From Planomonospora sp. ID67723 (lineage in GTDB: Bacteria; Actinomycetota; Actinomycetes; Streptosporangiales; Streptosporangiaceae): a DNA stretch of 64,000 nt. The translations under genes and the position numbers were made by a program. The DNA lies in assembly GCF_015711605.1 (NCBI RefSeq), contig NZ_JABTEZ010000007.1, positions 1 to 64,000 on the forward strand, read 5' to 3'. This document shows positions 15,438 through 23,685 of this stretch, in pieces. Every line of letters begins with the position of its first letter. Positions within the stretch are counted from its first letter, which is position 1. The notes beneath the pieces are model-generated. The model did no database searches and had not been told where the DNA came from. It worked only from the letters and a program-made list of their open reading frames with translations.

Positions 15438-16340
15438 TCACCGGGCCACCGCCACCGACAGCAACTCCACCAGCTTCTCGAGGTCCTCCAGCGACAGCCG
15501 GGCACGCAGCTCCGCCGCGATCGACTCCGGAGGACCCAGCGGGATCACGCCGTGATCGCGCCGCCCACCCGCAGCCCGTTCCCTGCCCGCCGGTCTCTCC
15601 CGCAAAGTGTTTACGGCGTAAACACCCTCCTCCGAGACCCGGTTCCCCCCCTCGGCGGATGCTACGGCCTCCACCGCGGACGGGGCGGCCGGCATCGCCT
15701 GCTCCTCCGGGGGAAGCTTCCCGATCTCCCGGGCGTCCTCCACCCTGAGCACGCCGTCCACCAGGGCCTGCTGCAGTTCGGGGATGAGCTTGAGCAGCAC
15801 CAACCGCTGCGAACCCCAGCCTGCGGACTTGCCCACCTTCCGGCAGGCCTCCCGCAGGGAGATCTCGCGCAGTTCCATCAGCCGCTGCAGTGCCCGGGCC
15901 TCTTCCAGAGGCGTCAGGTCGTCCCGCTGGAAGTTCTCGATCAGGGTGCGCTCCTCGGCGGACTCCGCGGAGTCGCGCACCTTGACCGGCACCTCGGTCA
16001 GCCCGGCCAGCGCGGCCGCGTGGCGGCGCCGGTGCCCGTGCTGGATGACGTACGGCCTGTCGCCGACCGCCTCCGCGTGATGCGGGTAGGCGGCCAGCCA
16101 GACGTCCCGGGGGACGACGACCAGGTCCTGCAGGAGGCCCTCGTCGCGGATCGTGTCGGCGAGCCCTTCCAGGTCCCGCAGGCTGTCCCGGGGGTTGTCG
16201 GGGTTGTCGGCCAGGTCCTCCAGCCGGACGGTGTCCGGCCACCTCGGCGCGGCCGGCTCCGCCGTGATCAGGGGTTCCGCCTCGGGCTCGACCGGCTGGC
16301 CGACCATCAGCGCCGCGAGACTCGTCCTCTTACCCGCCAT
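15438..16340 (-). CDS. parB: ParB-family partition protein
   Basis: A 300-aa protein. The N-terminal ParB/CTP-binding domain (about 37-135) has DNPDNPR at 45-51 and the GxRRxx box GHRRRHAA at 102-109. A central HTH (about 158-185, ISLREACRKVGKSAGWGSQR) should contact the centromere site, and a C-terminal dimerisation helix (about 270-300) follows. ATG 16340 overlaps the parA stop. The linker codes for EEGVYAVNTLRERP (residues 237-250), produced by an in-frame GTTTACGGCGTAAAC palindrome. A related palindrome, GATCACGCCGTGATC, lies at 15543-15557. ParB normally nucleates on palindromic parS sites, so the palindrome family is a natural candidate target (inference). Confidence 0.9.
   Translation of the reverse strand: MAGKRTSLAALMVGQPVEPEAEPLITAEPAAPRWPDTVRLEDLADNPDNPRDSLRDLEGLADTIRDEGLLQDLVVVPRDVWLAAYPHHAEAVGDRPYVIQHGHRRRHAAALAGLTEVPVKVRDSAESAEERTLIENFQRDDLTPLEEARALQRLMELREISLREACRKVGKSAGWGSQRLVLLKLIPELQQALVDGVLRVEDAREIGKLPPEEQAMPAAPSAVEAVASAEGGNRVSEEGVYAVNTLRERPAGRERAAGGRRDHGVIPLGPPESIAAELRARLSLEDLEKLVELLSVAVAR
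15609..15623. repeat. palindrome k, inside parB
   Basis: Exact core GTTTACGGCGTAAAC within the parB linker. The minus-strand frame reads GVYAVNT. Flanking sequence is duplicated at 9931-9985. Confidence 0.95.
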
Positions 16341-17059
16341 CAACGCCGCCCGTTCGTCAGCTGCCCGTGCTCCAGCGCGAGCCGGTAGAAGTCCTCGCGG
16401 GCCTCCATAGCGACCCGGTTCTTCGGGTACTGGGTGACGACCAGGCCCTCGGCCGACGCCCGAGAATGGATCTTGTAGTGCCGGATCACCGTGTTGGCCA
16501 GCGGCCAGCCCTGGTTGCGGACGAACTGCAGGGTGTCCTCCAGGTCCGCGCGGCCGTCGCGCGGGTCCCAGTTGTTGGCGACCACGAGGTACGGCAGTTT
16601 GCGAGGCTTGACGACCTTCTCGACCGTGTTGAACGTCGGCTGGAAGGACAGCGGCTCCGGCTCGATGGGGACGATCACGTCGTCGGCGTTGTCGAGCACC
16701 GCGCGCAGCGCGTCCGCGGCCCTGCCGTCGCCGAGGGGGTCGTCGGACGAGGCCCCGTCCGACAGGTCCAGCCAGCCGGGGGTGTCCACCCACACATCGG
16801 TGACGTGCGGGATGTGGCGGAGGTTCGCCAGCCCGTCGATGTCGTCGTGGGCCTGGACGAAGTCGAAGGGCAGCGCCTCGCCGACCCGCTCCGACCACCA
16901 GACGGCCGAGCCCTGCGGGTCGATGGAGACGGTGACGACCGGGGGGTTCTCCCCCGCCACTCCCCCGACGGTGTCGGCGGTGACGGCGGCGAGGTTGACG
17001 GCGAGCGTGGACTTGCCTACGCCGCCCTTCTGGTTGAGGACAACGTGCACTCTGGCCAC
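16340..17059 (-). CDS. parA: ParA-family partition ATPase
   Basis: A 239-aa deviant-Walker ATPase: P-loop HVVLNQKGGVGKSTLAVNLA (residues about 5-24), Walker A' region VVTVSIDPQGSAVWWSE, and Walker B-like DVWVDTPGWLDL. ParA proteins form ATP-dependent gradients on the nucleoid that move ParB-bound DNA. GTG 17059 has CAGGAG in good position, and the start puts the P-loop at the N terminus as in small plasmid-type ParAs with no N-terminal HTH. It is coupled to parB by an overlapping stop/start. Confidence 0.92.
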   Translation of the reverse strand: MARVHVVLNQKGGVGKSTLAVNLAAVTADTVGGVAGENPPVVTVSIDPQGSAVWWSERVGEALPFDFVQAHDDIDGLANLRHIPHVTDVWVDTPGWLDLSDGASSDDPLGDGRAADALRAVLDNADDVIVPIEPEPLSFQPTFNTVEKVVKPRKLPYLVVANNWDPRDGRADLEDTLQFVRNQGWPLANTVIRHYKIHSRASAEGLVVTQYPKNRVAMEAREDFYRLALEHGQLTNGRR

Positions 17060-17290
17060 GTGGGGCTCCTGTTCCGTGTGCTTCCCGAGGTGGTACTTCG
17101 GATCAGGGGACCCACTATCCCAGATGTCGACGTGCGCCCCATGCCTGAACGCGGGAAATCCCCATGGCCGAGACGCGTTCAGGCGGCCTCGGGTGGTCGG
17201 CGCTTCGCGGACCGCTCGACGGCGAGGTCTCCACGCCCTGTCACCGCCGGCCCGGGTGGTGTTCACGGCGTGAACACCACCCGGGCCGAA
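17060..17290. other. parA promoter region and palindrome l
   Basis: Between the recombinase stop and the parA start. Holds the parA ribosome site, presumably its promoter, and the 41-bp palindrome l. No gene seen. Confidence 0.6.
17248..17288. repeat. palindrome l, core 17261-17275
   Basis: Variant core GTTCACGGCGTGAAC inside a perfect inverted repeat with 20-bp arms, starting 2 nt after the recombinase stop. The two core changes are complementary to each other, so symmetry is preserved. It could also terminate the recombinase transcript. Confidence 0.9.
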
Positions 17291-18406
17291 TCAGAGGCCG
17301 GCGCCGTGCATCGGGTTGTGCTTCCAGCGGTCGACGTCGCGGATGTACTTGAGCAGCTCGGATGAGCCGTCGCGCCAGCCGCCGTGGCGGCCGATGGAGA
17401 CCAGGTCGGCTCCGGCGGTGTAGGCGCCGGTCGCGCCTCCGGCACGCAGGCTGTGCGCGCTCAGGTCGTCGAGGGGGAGCCCGGCGCGGCGGGCGGCCCG
17501 GGTGAGGATCTTGCTGATGGCGTACCCGCTGAGGCGGCCGTCGGCGGATCCGCTGCCGGAGGGCCGGGCCCCGGGGACGCCGGCGATCGCACCGTGCCGG
17601 TCGATGCGGCGCAGCAGCGGCCCGGAGGCGGAGCCGCACTCCGCCAGCAGGGTCCGCCAGGCGCGCAGGGCGCGTACCGGGCAGGTCAGCGGGTCGGAAC
17701 CGTAGGGAATGGCGACCTGGCGCCCGGTGGCGGCCTGGTCGGTCTTGGACCTGCGCACGGTCACGACGAGACCCTGCTCGACCTCGGCGACGTCGGCCAG
17801 GTCGAGCCCGGCGAGCTCGCTGCGGCGGGCCATCATCGCCCAGCCGAGCACGACGGTCAGGCGGTCGCGCAGGTCGATCGCGGCCCCGGTGTCGAGAGCG
17901 GCGGCGATGCGCCGCAGGTGGGGTACGGCGAGCGCGGCGGCCTGGCGCTGGTTGGGGATGCCGGCGGCGGCCCGCTCGCCCCGGTAGGCCTTGCGGACGG
18001 CGCGGGCCGCGGTGGTGTCGGGCGGGACGAGACCGCTGACGCGGTGCGCGGTGCGGATCCCGGCGATGGCCCGGGTGATGGTGGCGGGTGCCTTGCCCTG
18101 GTCGGCGAGGGCGGAGACGTACTCGGCCAGGGTCTCGGCGGAGGCGGGCAACGCCGTACGGCCCGCGCGGGCGCACCAGTCGGTGAAGCGGTTCCAGTCT
18201 CCGGCGTAGGCGCGGCGGGTGGCCTCCGGGACGCTGGCGGCGATGCGGGCCGCGGTCGAGGCCGACACCGCCGCGTCGGCCGCTCCGGCGGGAACGCCCC
18301 GGATGACCACCGGGACCGGATCGGTCGCGGCGTCCACGGCCAGGACGGCCCGGGTCGCGGGGACGGCCGGGACGGGAGGCGGGTCCGTACGCTCGTCGCC
18401 GCTCAT
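17291..18406 (-). CDS. tyrosine recombinase/integrase
   Basis: A 371-aa site-specific recombinase. The N-terminal core-binding (SAM-like) domain covers about 75-165 ([20 protein letters not shown]). The catalytic domain shows Arg I in MMARRSEL, Lys in RRSKTDQ, HSLRAGG for box II His/Arg, GRHGGW for the second His, and the nucleophile in LLKYIRDVD. The full set suggests an active enzyme. ATG 18406 is preceded by AGGAGG; an upstream in-frame ATG at 18469 lacks this. Next to parAB it may resolve dimers of, or integrate, a plasmid-like element. No att site or tRNA was identified. Confidence 0.9.
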   Translation of the reverse strand: MSGDERTDPPPVPAVPATRAVLAVDAATDPVPVVIRGVPAGAADAAVSASTAARIAASVPEATRRAYAGDWNRFTDWCARAGRTALPASAETLAEYVSALADQGKAPATITRAIAGIRTAHRVSGLVPPDTTAARAVRKAYRGERAAAGIPNQRQAAALAVPHLRRIAAALDTGAAIDLRDRLTVVLGWAMMARRSELAGLDLADVAEVEQGLVVTVRRSKTDQAATGRQVAIPYGSDPLTCPVRALRAWRTLLAECGSASGPLLRRIDRHGAIAGVPGARPSGSGSADGRLSGYAISKILTRAARRAGLPLDDLSAHSLRAGGATGAYTAGADLVSIGRHGGWRDGSSELLKYIRDVDRWKHNPMHGAGL

Positions 18407-18499
18407 CGCCCTCCTGTTCCGCCGCCGTGCTCGCCCTCGCAGTCTGCCAGGCGATCGGGCCGGGGGCACCGGGCGGCGGGCCGGTGGAAGATCTCACGC

Positions 18500-18552
18500 C
18501 CTCCCCGCGCCCGGAGGTGTTTACGCCGTAAACACCTCCGGGCGCGGGGAGG
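18500..18552. repeat. palindrome m, core 18519-18533
   Basis: Longest member: exact core GTTTACGCCGTAAAC with perfect 26-bp arms (53 bp), between the divergent recombinase and chemoreceptor genes. Confidence 0.95.
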
Positions 18553-18627
18553 AGCGGGCACGTGTCCTTCCACCGGAGAGGGCCGGAAGACTGTGTGACG
18601 GGCGCGTCACCGGGGTGAACGGACCCT

Positions 18628-18655
18628 CTCAGTTCCGGTTCCCGCCCGCCGATGG
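18628..18655 (+). promoter_or_regulatory. sigma-28 (FliA)-type promoter of chemoreceptor 1
   Basis: CTCA (18628-18631), N16, GCCGATGG (18648-18655), 34 nt before the ATG. Same form and spacing as the flagellin promoters. Confidence 0.8.
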
Positions 18656-18689
18656 ATACGCGGTGGACTGTCGGTCACGGAGGATGAGC

Positions 18690-20294
18690 ATGCGCCGCGT
18701 CAGAATCGGAGTACGGCTGGGGGTGGCTTTCACCGTCCTGCTGGCGTTCCTCGCGGGGATCGCGGCGATCGCCCTGTCCGCCATTCAGGACCAGCGGCAG
18801 ACCGCCTCGCAGGTACGCGACCTGCAGGTGCTCACCAGCCAGGTCAAGGAGATCAAGTTCTACGCGGCCAGCATGAGCGGCTGGCAGAGCGCCTACATCT
18901 CCGACGTGCACCGCCTGGGCGCCAAGCGTGCCTTCGGCGGCGACTCGGTCAACCACAAGGCCTGGGAGCAGGAGCGCGAACGCTTCGAGAAGTTCCTCCC
19001 GCAGGTCGCCACCGACGTCATGAACGCCGCAGAGCGCAAGCTGTTCGACCGGATCACCGCCGAGTCCGGGACGTACTTCGCAGTGAACGACGAGATCGTC
19101 GAAACGTTCCGGCCGGGCACCCCCGACTCGTTGTGGAAGGGCGACCAGCTCGCCGTGTACGACAGCTGGAACACCTACTACCGGATCCTGCGCGCCGCCC
19201 AGCAGCTCGCCCAGTCCGTCGACCAGCGCAGCCAGGCGGCGGTGGAGGCCTCCGCGGAGGCGGCCGCCTCCGCCCAGCGGGCGATCACGATCGGGGCGGC
19301 GCTGGCGCTCCTGCTGGGCTGCGCCCTCGCCTACACGGTGACCCGCAGCATCGTCGCACCGGTCACCGCGGCCCGGGACGCGTTGCGTACGGTGGCCCGC
19401 CGCGAGCTGGATGTGGAACTGCCCGCCGAGGGCCACGACGAGCCGGCGCAGATGGCCGTGGCGCTCAACGAGGCGCTCGCGGCGATCCGCACGGTCGTCG
19501 CCGATGTGGCCGAGCACGCCGGGACGCTGGCGGACATGTCCGCCGAACTGGACACCGTCACCGGAGCCTTCGCCGACAGCGCGGCCCAGGCCTCCGAGCA
19601 GGCCGGGACCGCGGCGCAGGCCTCCCAGGCGGTGAGCCGCAGCGTGCACGAGGTCGCGGAGGGTTCGCGCGAGATGGGCGGGGCCATCGAGGAGATCGCC
19701 CGCAACGCCGCGGACGCGGCCCGGGTCGCAGCGGAGGCCGTGGTGGCCGCGGAGTCGGCCAACACCACGATGACCCAGCTCACCTCGTCCTCGTCGGAGA
19801 TCAACCACGTGGTCAAGCTCATCACCAGCATCGCCGAGCAGACCAACCTGCTGGCGCTCAACGCCACCATCGAGGCCGCCCGCGCCGGCGACGCCGGCAA
19901 GGGCTTCGCCGTGGTCGCCCACGAGGTCAAGAACCTGGCGCAGGAGACCTCCTCGGCGACCGAGGAGATCGGCCGCCTCGTCCAGGCCATCCAGTCCGAC
20001 AGCACCGCCGCGGTCGGCGCCATCGGCAGGATCGGTGACGTCATCGCGGGCATCAGCGGCTACCAGACGACGATCGCGAGCGCGGTGGAGGAGCAGACCG
20101 CGACCACGAACGAGATGAACCGCAGCGTCGCCGACGCCGCCGGGGGAGCTTCCCGGATCGCCGAGAGCATCACCGCCGTGGCCTCCTCGGCTTCGGCGGT
20201 CGACGCCGAAGTCGCCCGCTCGCGCCGGAGCGTCGCCGAGCTCACCAGCGTGTCGAGGCGGCTGCGGGAGGCCGTCGGTCAGTTCCGCTACTAG
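18690..20294 (+). CDS. methyl-accepting chemotaxis protein 1
   Basis: A 534-aa chemoreceptor. TM1 covers about residues 10-30, a helical-bundle ligand domain about 31-190, TM2 about 195-215, then HAMP and a cytoplasmic signalling coiled coil with the conserved tip ([20 protein letters not shown]). It senses an external ligand and controls CheA through CheW. ATG 18690 is chosen because GGAGG lies 6 nt upstream; ATG 18684 directly abuts it. No C-terminal CheR-tethering pentapeptide is evident. A BMP lipoprotein gene follows in the same direction and could supply ligand-bound partner protein (inference). Confidence 0.93.
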   Translation: MRRVRIGVRLGVAFTVLLAFLAGIAAIALSAIQDQRQTASQVRDLQVLTSQVKEIKFYAASMSGWQSAYISDVHRLGAKRAFGGDSVNHKAWEQERERFEKFLPQVATDVMNAAERKLFDRITAESGTYFAVNDEIVETFRPGTPDSLWKGDQLAVYDSWNTYYRILRAAQQLAQSVDQRSQAAVEASAEAAASAQRAITIGAALALLLGCALAYTVTRSIVAPVTAARDALRTVARRELDVELPAEGHDEPAQMAVALNEALAAIRTVVADVAEHAGTLADMSAELDTVTGAFADSAAQASEQAGTAAQASQAVSRSVHEVAEGSREMGGAIEEIARNAADAARVAAEAVVAAESANTTMTQLTSSSSEINHVVKLITSIAEQTNLLALNATIEAARAGDAGKGFAVVAHEVKNLAQETSSATEEIGRLVQAIQSDSTAAVGAIGRIGDVIAGISGYQTTIASAVEEQTATTNEMNRSVADAAGGASRIAESITAVASSASAVDAEVARSRRSVAELTSVSRRLREAVGQFRY

Positions 20295-20341
20295 CCGGGC
20301 CCGGCGAGGTTCACACCGTGGACACCGCCTCCTCGTCCGGA

Positions 20342-20382
20342 GGGCCTCGCAGGTGTTTACGGCGTAAACACCTGCGAGGCCC
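20342..20382. repeat. palindrome n, core 20355-20369
   Basis: Exact core GTTTACGGCGTAAAC with perfect 20-bp arms, 48 nt after the chemoreceptor stop. A decayed copy precedes it at about 20308-20326. Confidence 0.95.
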
Positions 20383-20402
20383 CGCCGGGGAGTCCCGTGA
20401 GC

Positions 20403-20417
20403 GTTTACGGCGTAAAC
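20403..20417. repeat. palindrome o
   Basis: Exact core GTTTACGGCGTAAAC, the last member seen in the window, 21 nt after palindrome n. A decayed copy follows near 20446. Confidence 0.95.
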
Positions 20418-20548
20418 ACCGCCGAGCGTTCGCCGGCGGATCCGGGGTGTCCACGGCGATCCCCCGGCCGCCCCTCCGTGAATCCGAAGACCCCAGGACC
20501 AGAGAGCGCCGAGACCGTCGGCATCCACGAGGCAGAAGGAAGACCACA

Positions 20549-21610
20549 GTGCGCAACAGGAGAAGGATCGCGCCGGCCGTACTGGCCGCGGCGGCCGTCA
20601 CGGTCCTGGCCGGGTGCGGGGCCGGTGCGGAGCCGCCGGTTCGTCTCGCCGCCGCCGGCCTCGACGGGCTGGGCCTTGAGCAGGTACGGGTCGGGCTCGC
20701 GTTCGACCAGGGCGGGCGGGGCGACAAGAGCTTCAACGACGCGGCGGCCGCGGGGCTGGACCGGGCGAAGAAGGAGCTGGAGGTCGACGGCAAGGAGGTG
20801 ACGCTCTCCGAGGAGACGGAGGAGGAGCGGGCCGCCAAGCTGCGCGAGTTGGCGAAGGACGGGCGCAACCCGGTCGTCGCGGTCGGCTTCCTGTACGCCA
20901 AGGCCGTGCAGACGGTCGCGGCGGAGTTCCCCGGCACCACTTTCGCCATCGTCGACGACGACTCCTTCAGCGCCCCGAACGTGGTCTCCCTCGTCTTCGC
21001 CGAGGAGCAGGGCTCCTACCTGGCCGGGGCGGCGGCCGCCCTGAAGTCCCGGACCGGGCACGTCGGATTCATCGGCGGGGTCCGCATCCCGCTGCTGCAG
21101 AAGTTCGAGGCCGGTTTCGCGGCCGGTGCCGCCAAGGCGCGGCCCGGGGTGCGGGTCAGCGTCGACTACCTCTCCGAGCCGCCGGACTTCAGCGGCTTCG
21201 GCGTCCCCGACCGGGCTGAGAAGATCGCCGGGCGGATGCTCGCCGACGGGGTGGACGTCGTCTACACCGCCGCCGGCGGATCGGGCGCGGGCACACTGAA
21301 GGCGGTCGCCGCCCGCACGGGGAGCTGGGCCGTCGGGGTGGACTCCGACCAGTACCAGACCGCCGACCCCGGTGTCCGCGGCGCCATCCTGACCTCCATG
21401 GTCAAACGGGTGGACAACGCGGTCTTCCAGGAGATCCAGGCGTTCATCAAGGGCGACCGGGCCGGGGGCGTCAAGCGTTTCGACCTCAAGACCGACGGCG
21501 TCGGCTACTCGGTCTCCAACGACAAGGCGGTGGCCCCGGTCCGCCGGAAGGTGGACGCGCTGCGCCAGCTCATCCTCGACGGCGCCATCACCGTTCCCAC
21601 CAAGCCTTAG
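20549..21610 (+). CDS. BMP-family substrate-binding lipoprotein
   Basis: A 353-aa basic-membrane-protein-family lipoprotein. The signal peptide ends with the lipobox VLAGC (about residues 18-22). The mature part has the two-lobed periplasmic-binding fold: VRVGLAFDQGGRGDKSFNDA at the start, then GTTFAIVDDD and VGFIGGVRIPLLQKFEAGFA. Family members bind purine nucleosides for ABC transporters, but no permease or ATPase gene is adjacent. GTG 20549 has AGAAGGAAGA upstream. The neighbouring chemoreceptor suggests it may act in sensing. Confidence 0.9.
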   Translation: MRNRRRIAPAVLAAAAVTVLAGCGAGAEPPVRLAAAGLDGLGLEQVRVGLAFDQGGRGDKSFNDAAAAGLDRAKKELEVDGKEVTLSEETEEERAAKLRELAKDGRNPVVAVGFLYAKAVQTVAAEFPGTTFAIVDDDSFSAPNVVSLVFAEEQGSYLAGAAAALKSRTGHVGFIGGVRIPLLQKFEAGFAAGAAKARPGVRVSVDYLSEPPDFSGFGVPDRAEKIAGRMLADGVDVVYTAAGGSGAGTLKAVAARTGSWAVGVDSDQYQTADPGVRGAILTSMVKRVDNAVFQEIQAFIKGDRAGGVKRFDLKTDGVGYSVSNDKAVAPVRRKVDALRQLILDGAITVPTKP

Positions 21611-21856
21611 CACCGGCAGCCGGCGTCCTCGGAGAGGTCGGCGCAGACCTGGTTCCTGCCGCTCGATGTACCGGCGCAGGACGCCGGATCGGTGCGTCCG
21701 CCGATCCGGCGGAGTGGGCACCCGGCCCCTGGCCGCCATCCGCGCCGCCGGCCGTACCCACCGTCGCTGCGGCCGGGTTGACGATCGTCAGCCCGGCCTC
21801 GGTATCCGTGGAAGTTCCTCCATCCAGCCCGGCACCGCGTGAGTATGACTCCGAGT

Positions 21857-22129
21857 ATGAGCGGAGGCAGGAAGGCCCGGATCACCATCACCGTGGACCC
21901 TGACGTCGTGGAATACGCCGAACATCTGGTCGCCAGCGGCAAAGCGACAAGTGTGGCCGCTGTCTTCAACGACGCCATCGCCGCCAAGCGCATCGGGGGA
22001 GCGACGGCGAAAGGGAGGCTCCGGCGCTCCGCGCCGCCGTCGACCGCTGACGCCGTACGGCTGCGCGCAGGATTCCGCGTGCTCGGAGGGCGATGCCTGG
22101 TGGGAGGAGGCGTCGCCCTCCGAGCGTGA
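21857..22129 (+). CDS. RHH antitoxin-like protein without adjacent toxin
   Basis: A 90-aa protein. Its N-terminal half is a clear RHH motif (KARITITVDPDVVEYAEHLV, then ATSVAAVFNDAIAAKR). The C-terminal half is Arg/Gly-rich (RLRRSAPPSTADAVRLRAGF) and does not look like the usual acidic helical tail, so a frameshift or decay is likely. GTG 21839 and ATG 21845 are alternative starts. No PIN gene follows; the convergent pirin gene ends 6 nt away. Confidence 0.6.
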   Translation: MSGGRKARITITVDPDVVEYAEHLVASGKATSVAAVFNDAIAAKRIGGATAKGRLRRSAPPSTADAVRLRAGFRVLGGRCLVGGGVALRA

Positions 22130-22134
22130 GACCC

Positions 22135-22905
22135 TCAGGCGGCGATGGTCGCGTGCATCTCCCACACGAGGATCTCGGCGGGCTCGGTGGCGATGACCCG
22201 CTGCCCGCCGGTGGCGGTGAAGCGCACGGAGTCTCCGGTGCCGAGAGCGCCGGCGCCTTCGAGCGTCACGGCGCCGCGGGGCACGAACAGGTGCAGGAAC
22301 GGCGCTTCGGGCAGTTGCACGCTCTGGCCCGGCTTCAGGCGGGCGGCGTGGAGCGCGGCGTAGCGGTTCCTGATGCGGATGGCGGCGGCGTCGGCGTGCT
22401 CGGGCATGCCGGACGCGACCGTCACCAGGCCTCCGGCCAGCAGCTCGCCGTCGATCTCCAGCTGCTCGTATCCGGGGGTGACGCCGCTCTCGTCGGGCAC
22501 GACCCACATCTGCACGAAGTGGACCGGCTCATCGTGGTCGGGACCGCCCTGCAGCCGCCAGGAGTCGTTCTTCTCCGAGTGCAGGATGCCGGTGCCGGCG
22601 CTCATCCGCTGAGCCAGACCGGGGTAGATCACGCCGTTGTGGCCGGTGGAGTCCTGGTGCACCAGGGAGCCCTGCAGCACCCAGGTGACGATCTCCATGT
22701 CCCGGTGCGGGTGGGTGTCGAAGCCGTGGCCGGGGCGCACGACGTCGTCGTTGTTGACCAGCAGCAGCCCGTGGTGGGTGTTGCGCGGGTCGTGGTGGCC
22801 GCTGAAGGAGAACGAGTGCTTGGAGTCCAGCCAGGAGATCGCGGTGGCGAACCGCTCGTCCGCACGGCGGATGTCCAGGTTGGGGCGCGGCAGGGTCATG
22901 GTCAT
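22135..22905 (-). CDS. pirin-family protein
   Basis: A 256-aa bicupin. The N-terminal cupin carries the metal-binding pattern PGHGFDTHPHRDMEIVTWVL, followed by MSAGTGILHSE; the C-terminal half is the second cupin. Bacterial pirins include quercetinase-like enzymes and redox-responsive regulators; the role here is unknown. ATG 22905 has GGAAGG 7 nt upstream. It lies 100 nt downstream of yceI in the same direction, so it may share the MarR-controlled promoter. Confidence 0.92.
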   Translation of the reverse strand: MTMTLPRPNLDIRRADERFATAISWLDSKHSFSFSGHHDPRNTHHGLLLVNNDDVVRPGHGFDTHPHRDMEIVTWVLQGSLVHQDSTGHNGVIYPGLAQRMSAGTGILHSEKNDSWRLQGGPDHDEPVHFVQMWVVPDESGVTPGYEQLEIDGELLAGGLVTVASGMPEHADAAAIRIRNRYAALHAARLKPGQSVQLPEAPFLHLFVPRGAVTLEGAGALGTGDSVRFTATGGQRVIATEPAEILVWEMHATIAA

Positions 22906-23005
22906 GGGACGTCCTTCCGTCGGATGCCGGTGCTCGGGGTGGGGCGGCCGTGCCGCCGGCCGTACGGGACGGCCGGGGGCGGGACGACCGGATGGGCCGG
23001 GCGGG

Positions 23006-23563
23006 TCAGGCGTTCTTGACCGCGGAGACCTCGAACTCCAGGACGATCTTGTCGCTGACCAGGACGCCGCCGGTCTCGAGCGCGGCGTTCCAGGTGACGC
23101 CGTAGTCCTTGCGGTTGATGGTCACCGAGCCCTCGAAGCCGACGCGCACGTTGCCGAACGGGTCGGTGGCGGCGCCCTCGTAGGTGAAGGGGATCGTCAC
23201 GGAGTTGGTGACGCCCTTGATGGTGAGGTCGCCGGTCACCTCGAAGTCGGCCTCGCCGGTCTGGCGGACGGAGGTGGAGGTGAAGGTGATCTCCGGGTAG
23301 GTCTCCATCCCCAGGAAGTCGTTGCTGCGCAGGTGCTCGTCGCGCTGGGCGTTGCGGGTGTCGATGCTGGCGGCCTTGATGGTCACGGCGGCGGTGGAGC
23401 CGGCCGGGTTGTCACCGTCGAGGACGGCGGTGCCCTCGAACTCGTTGAACGCGCCGCGAACCTTCGTCACCATCGCGTGCCGGGCGACGAACCCGATCCG
23501 GGTGTGCGCGGGGTCGAGGGTGTAGGTGCCGGTGAGCTGCGCGAAGCCGGTGGTCGTGGTCAT
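23006..23563 (-). CDS. yceI: YceI-family protein
   Basis: A 185-aa lipocalin-like protein. Family signature GTYTLDPAHTRIGFVARHAMVTKVRGAF at residues ~10-38, then HLRSNDFLGMETYPEITFTS and FGNVRVGFEGSVTINRKDYGV. YceI folds bind isoprenoid-like lipids. No signal peptide is visible, so it is probably cytoplasmic. ATG 23563 has GGAGG 6 nt upstream. It is divergent from a marR gene across an interval with three operator-like repeats, implying MarR control. Confidence 0.93.
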   Translation of the reverse strand: MTTTTGFAQLTGTYTLDPAHTRIGFVARHAMVTKVRGAFNEFEGTAVLDGDNPAGSTAAVTIKAASIDTRNAQRDEHLRSNDFLGMETYPEITFTSTSVRQTGEADFEVTGDLTIKGVTNSVTIPFTYEGAATDPFGNVRVGFEGSVTINRKDYGVTWNAALETGGVLVSDKIVLEFEVSAVKNA

Positions 23564-23595
23564 GTCTGCCTCCTGGGTCCGATCGTCCATGTAGA

Positions 23596-23663
23596 TGATG
23601 CGTCATCCACATGGTCCTCAACATACATGACACATCATCCATTCCCATCTGCATGACAAGTCA
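23596..23663. promoter_or_regulatory. three operator-like repeats between yceI and marR
   Basis: TGATGCGTCA (23596-23605), TGACACATCA (23628-23637) and TGACAAGTCA (23654-23663), all TGAYNNRTCA dyads, spaced 32 and 26 bp. A TAGGCT -10-like box at 23673-23678 ends 7 nt before the marR ATG, suggesting a leaderless marR transcript. Confidence 0.65.
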
Positions 23664-23685
23664 TCTATTTGTTAGGCTGGACGGT

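Noticed and set aside
5941-20417. Palindrome family as a CRISPR array
   Set aside because: Spacing ranges from tens of bases to kilobases, the units are symmetric, and there are no regular spacers or cas genes.
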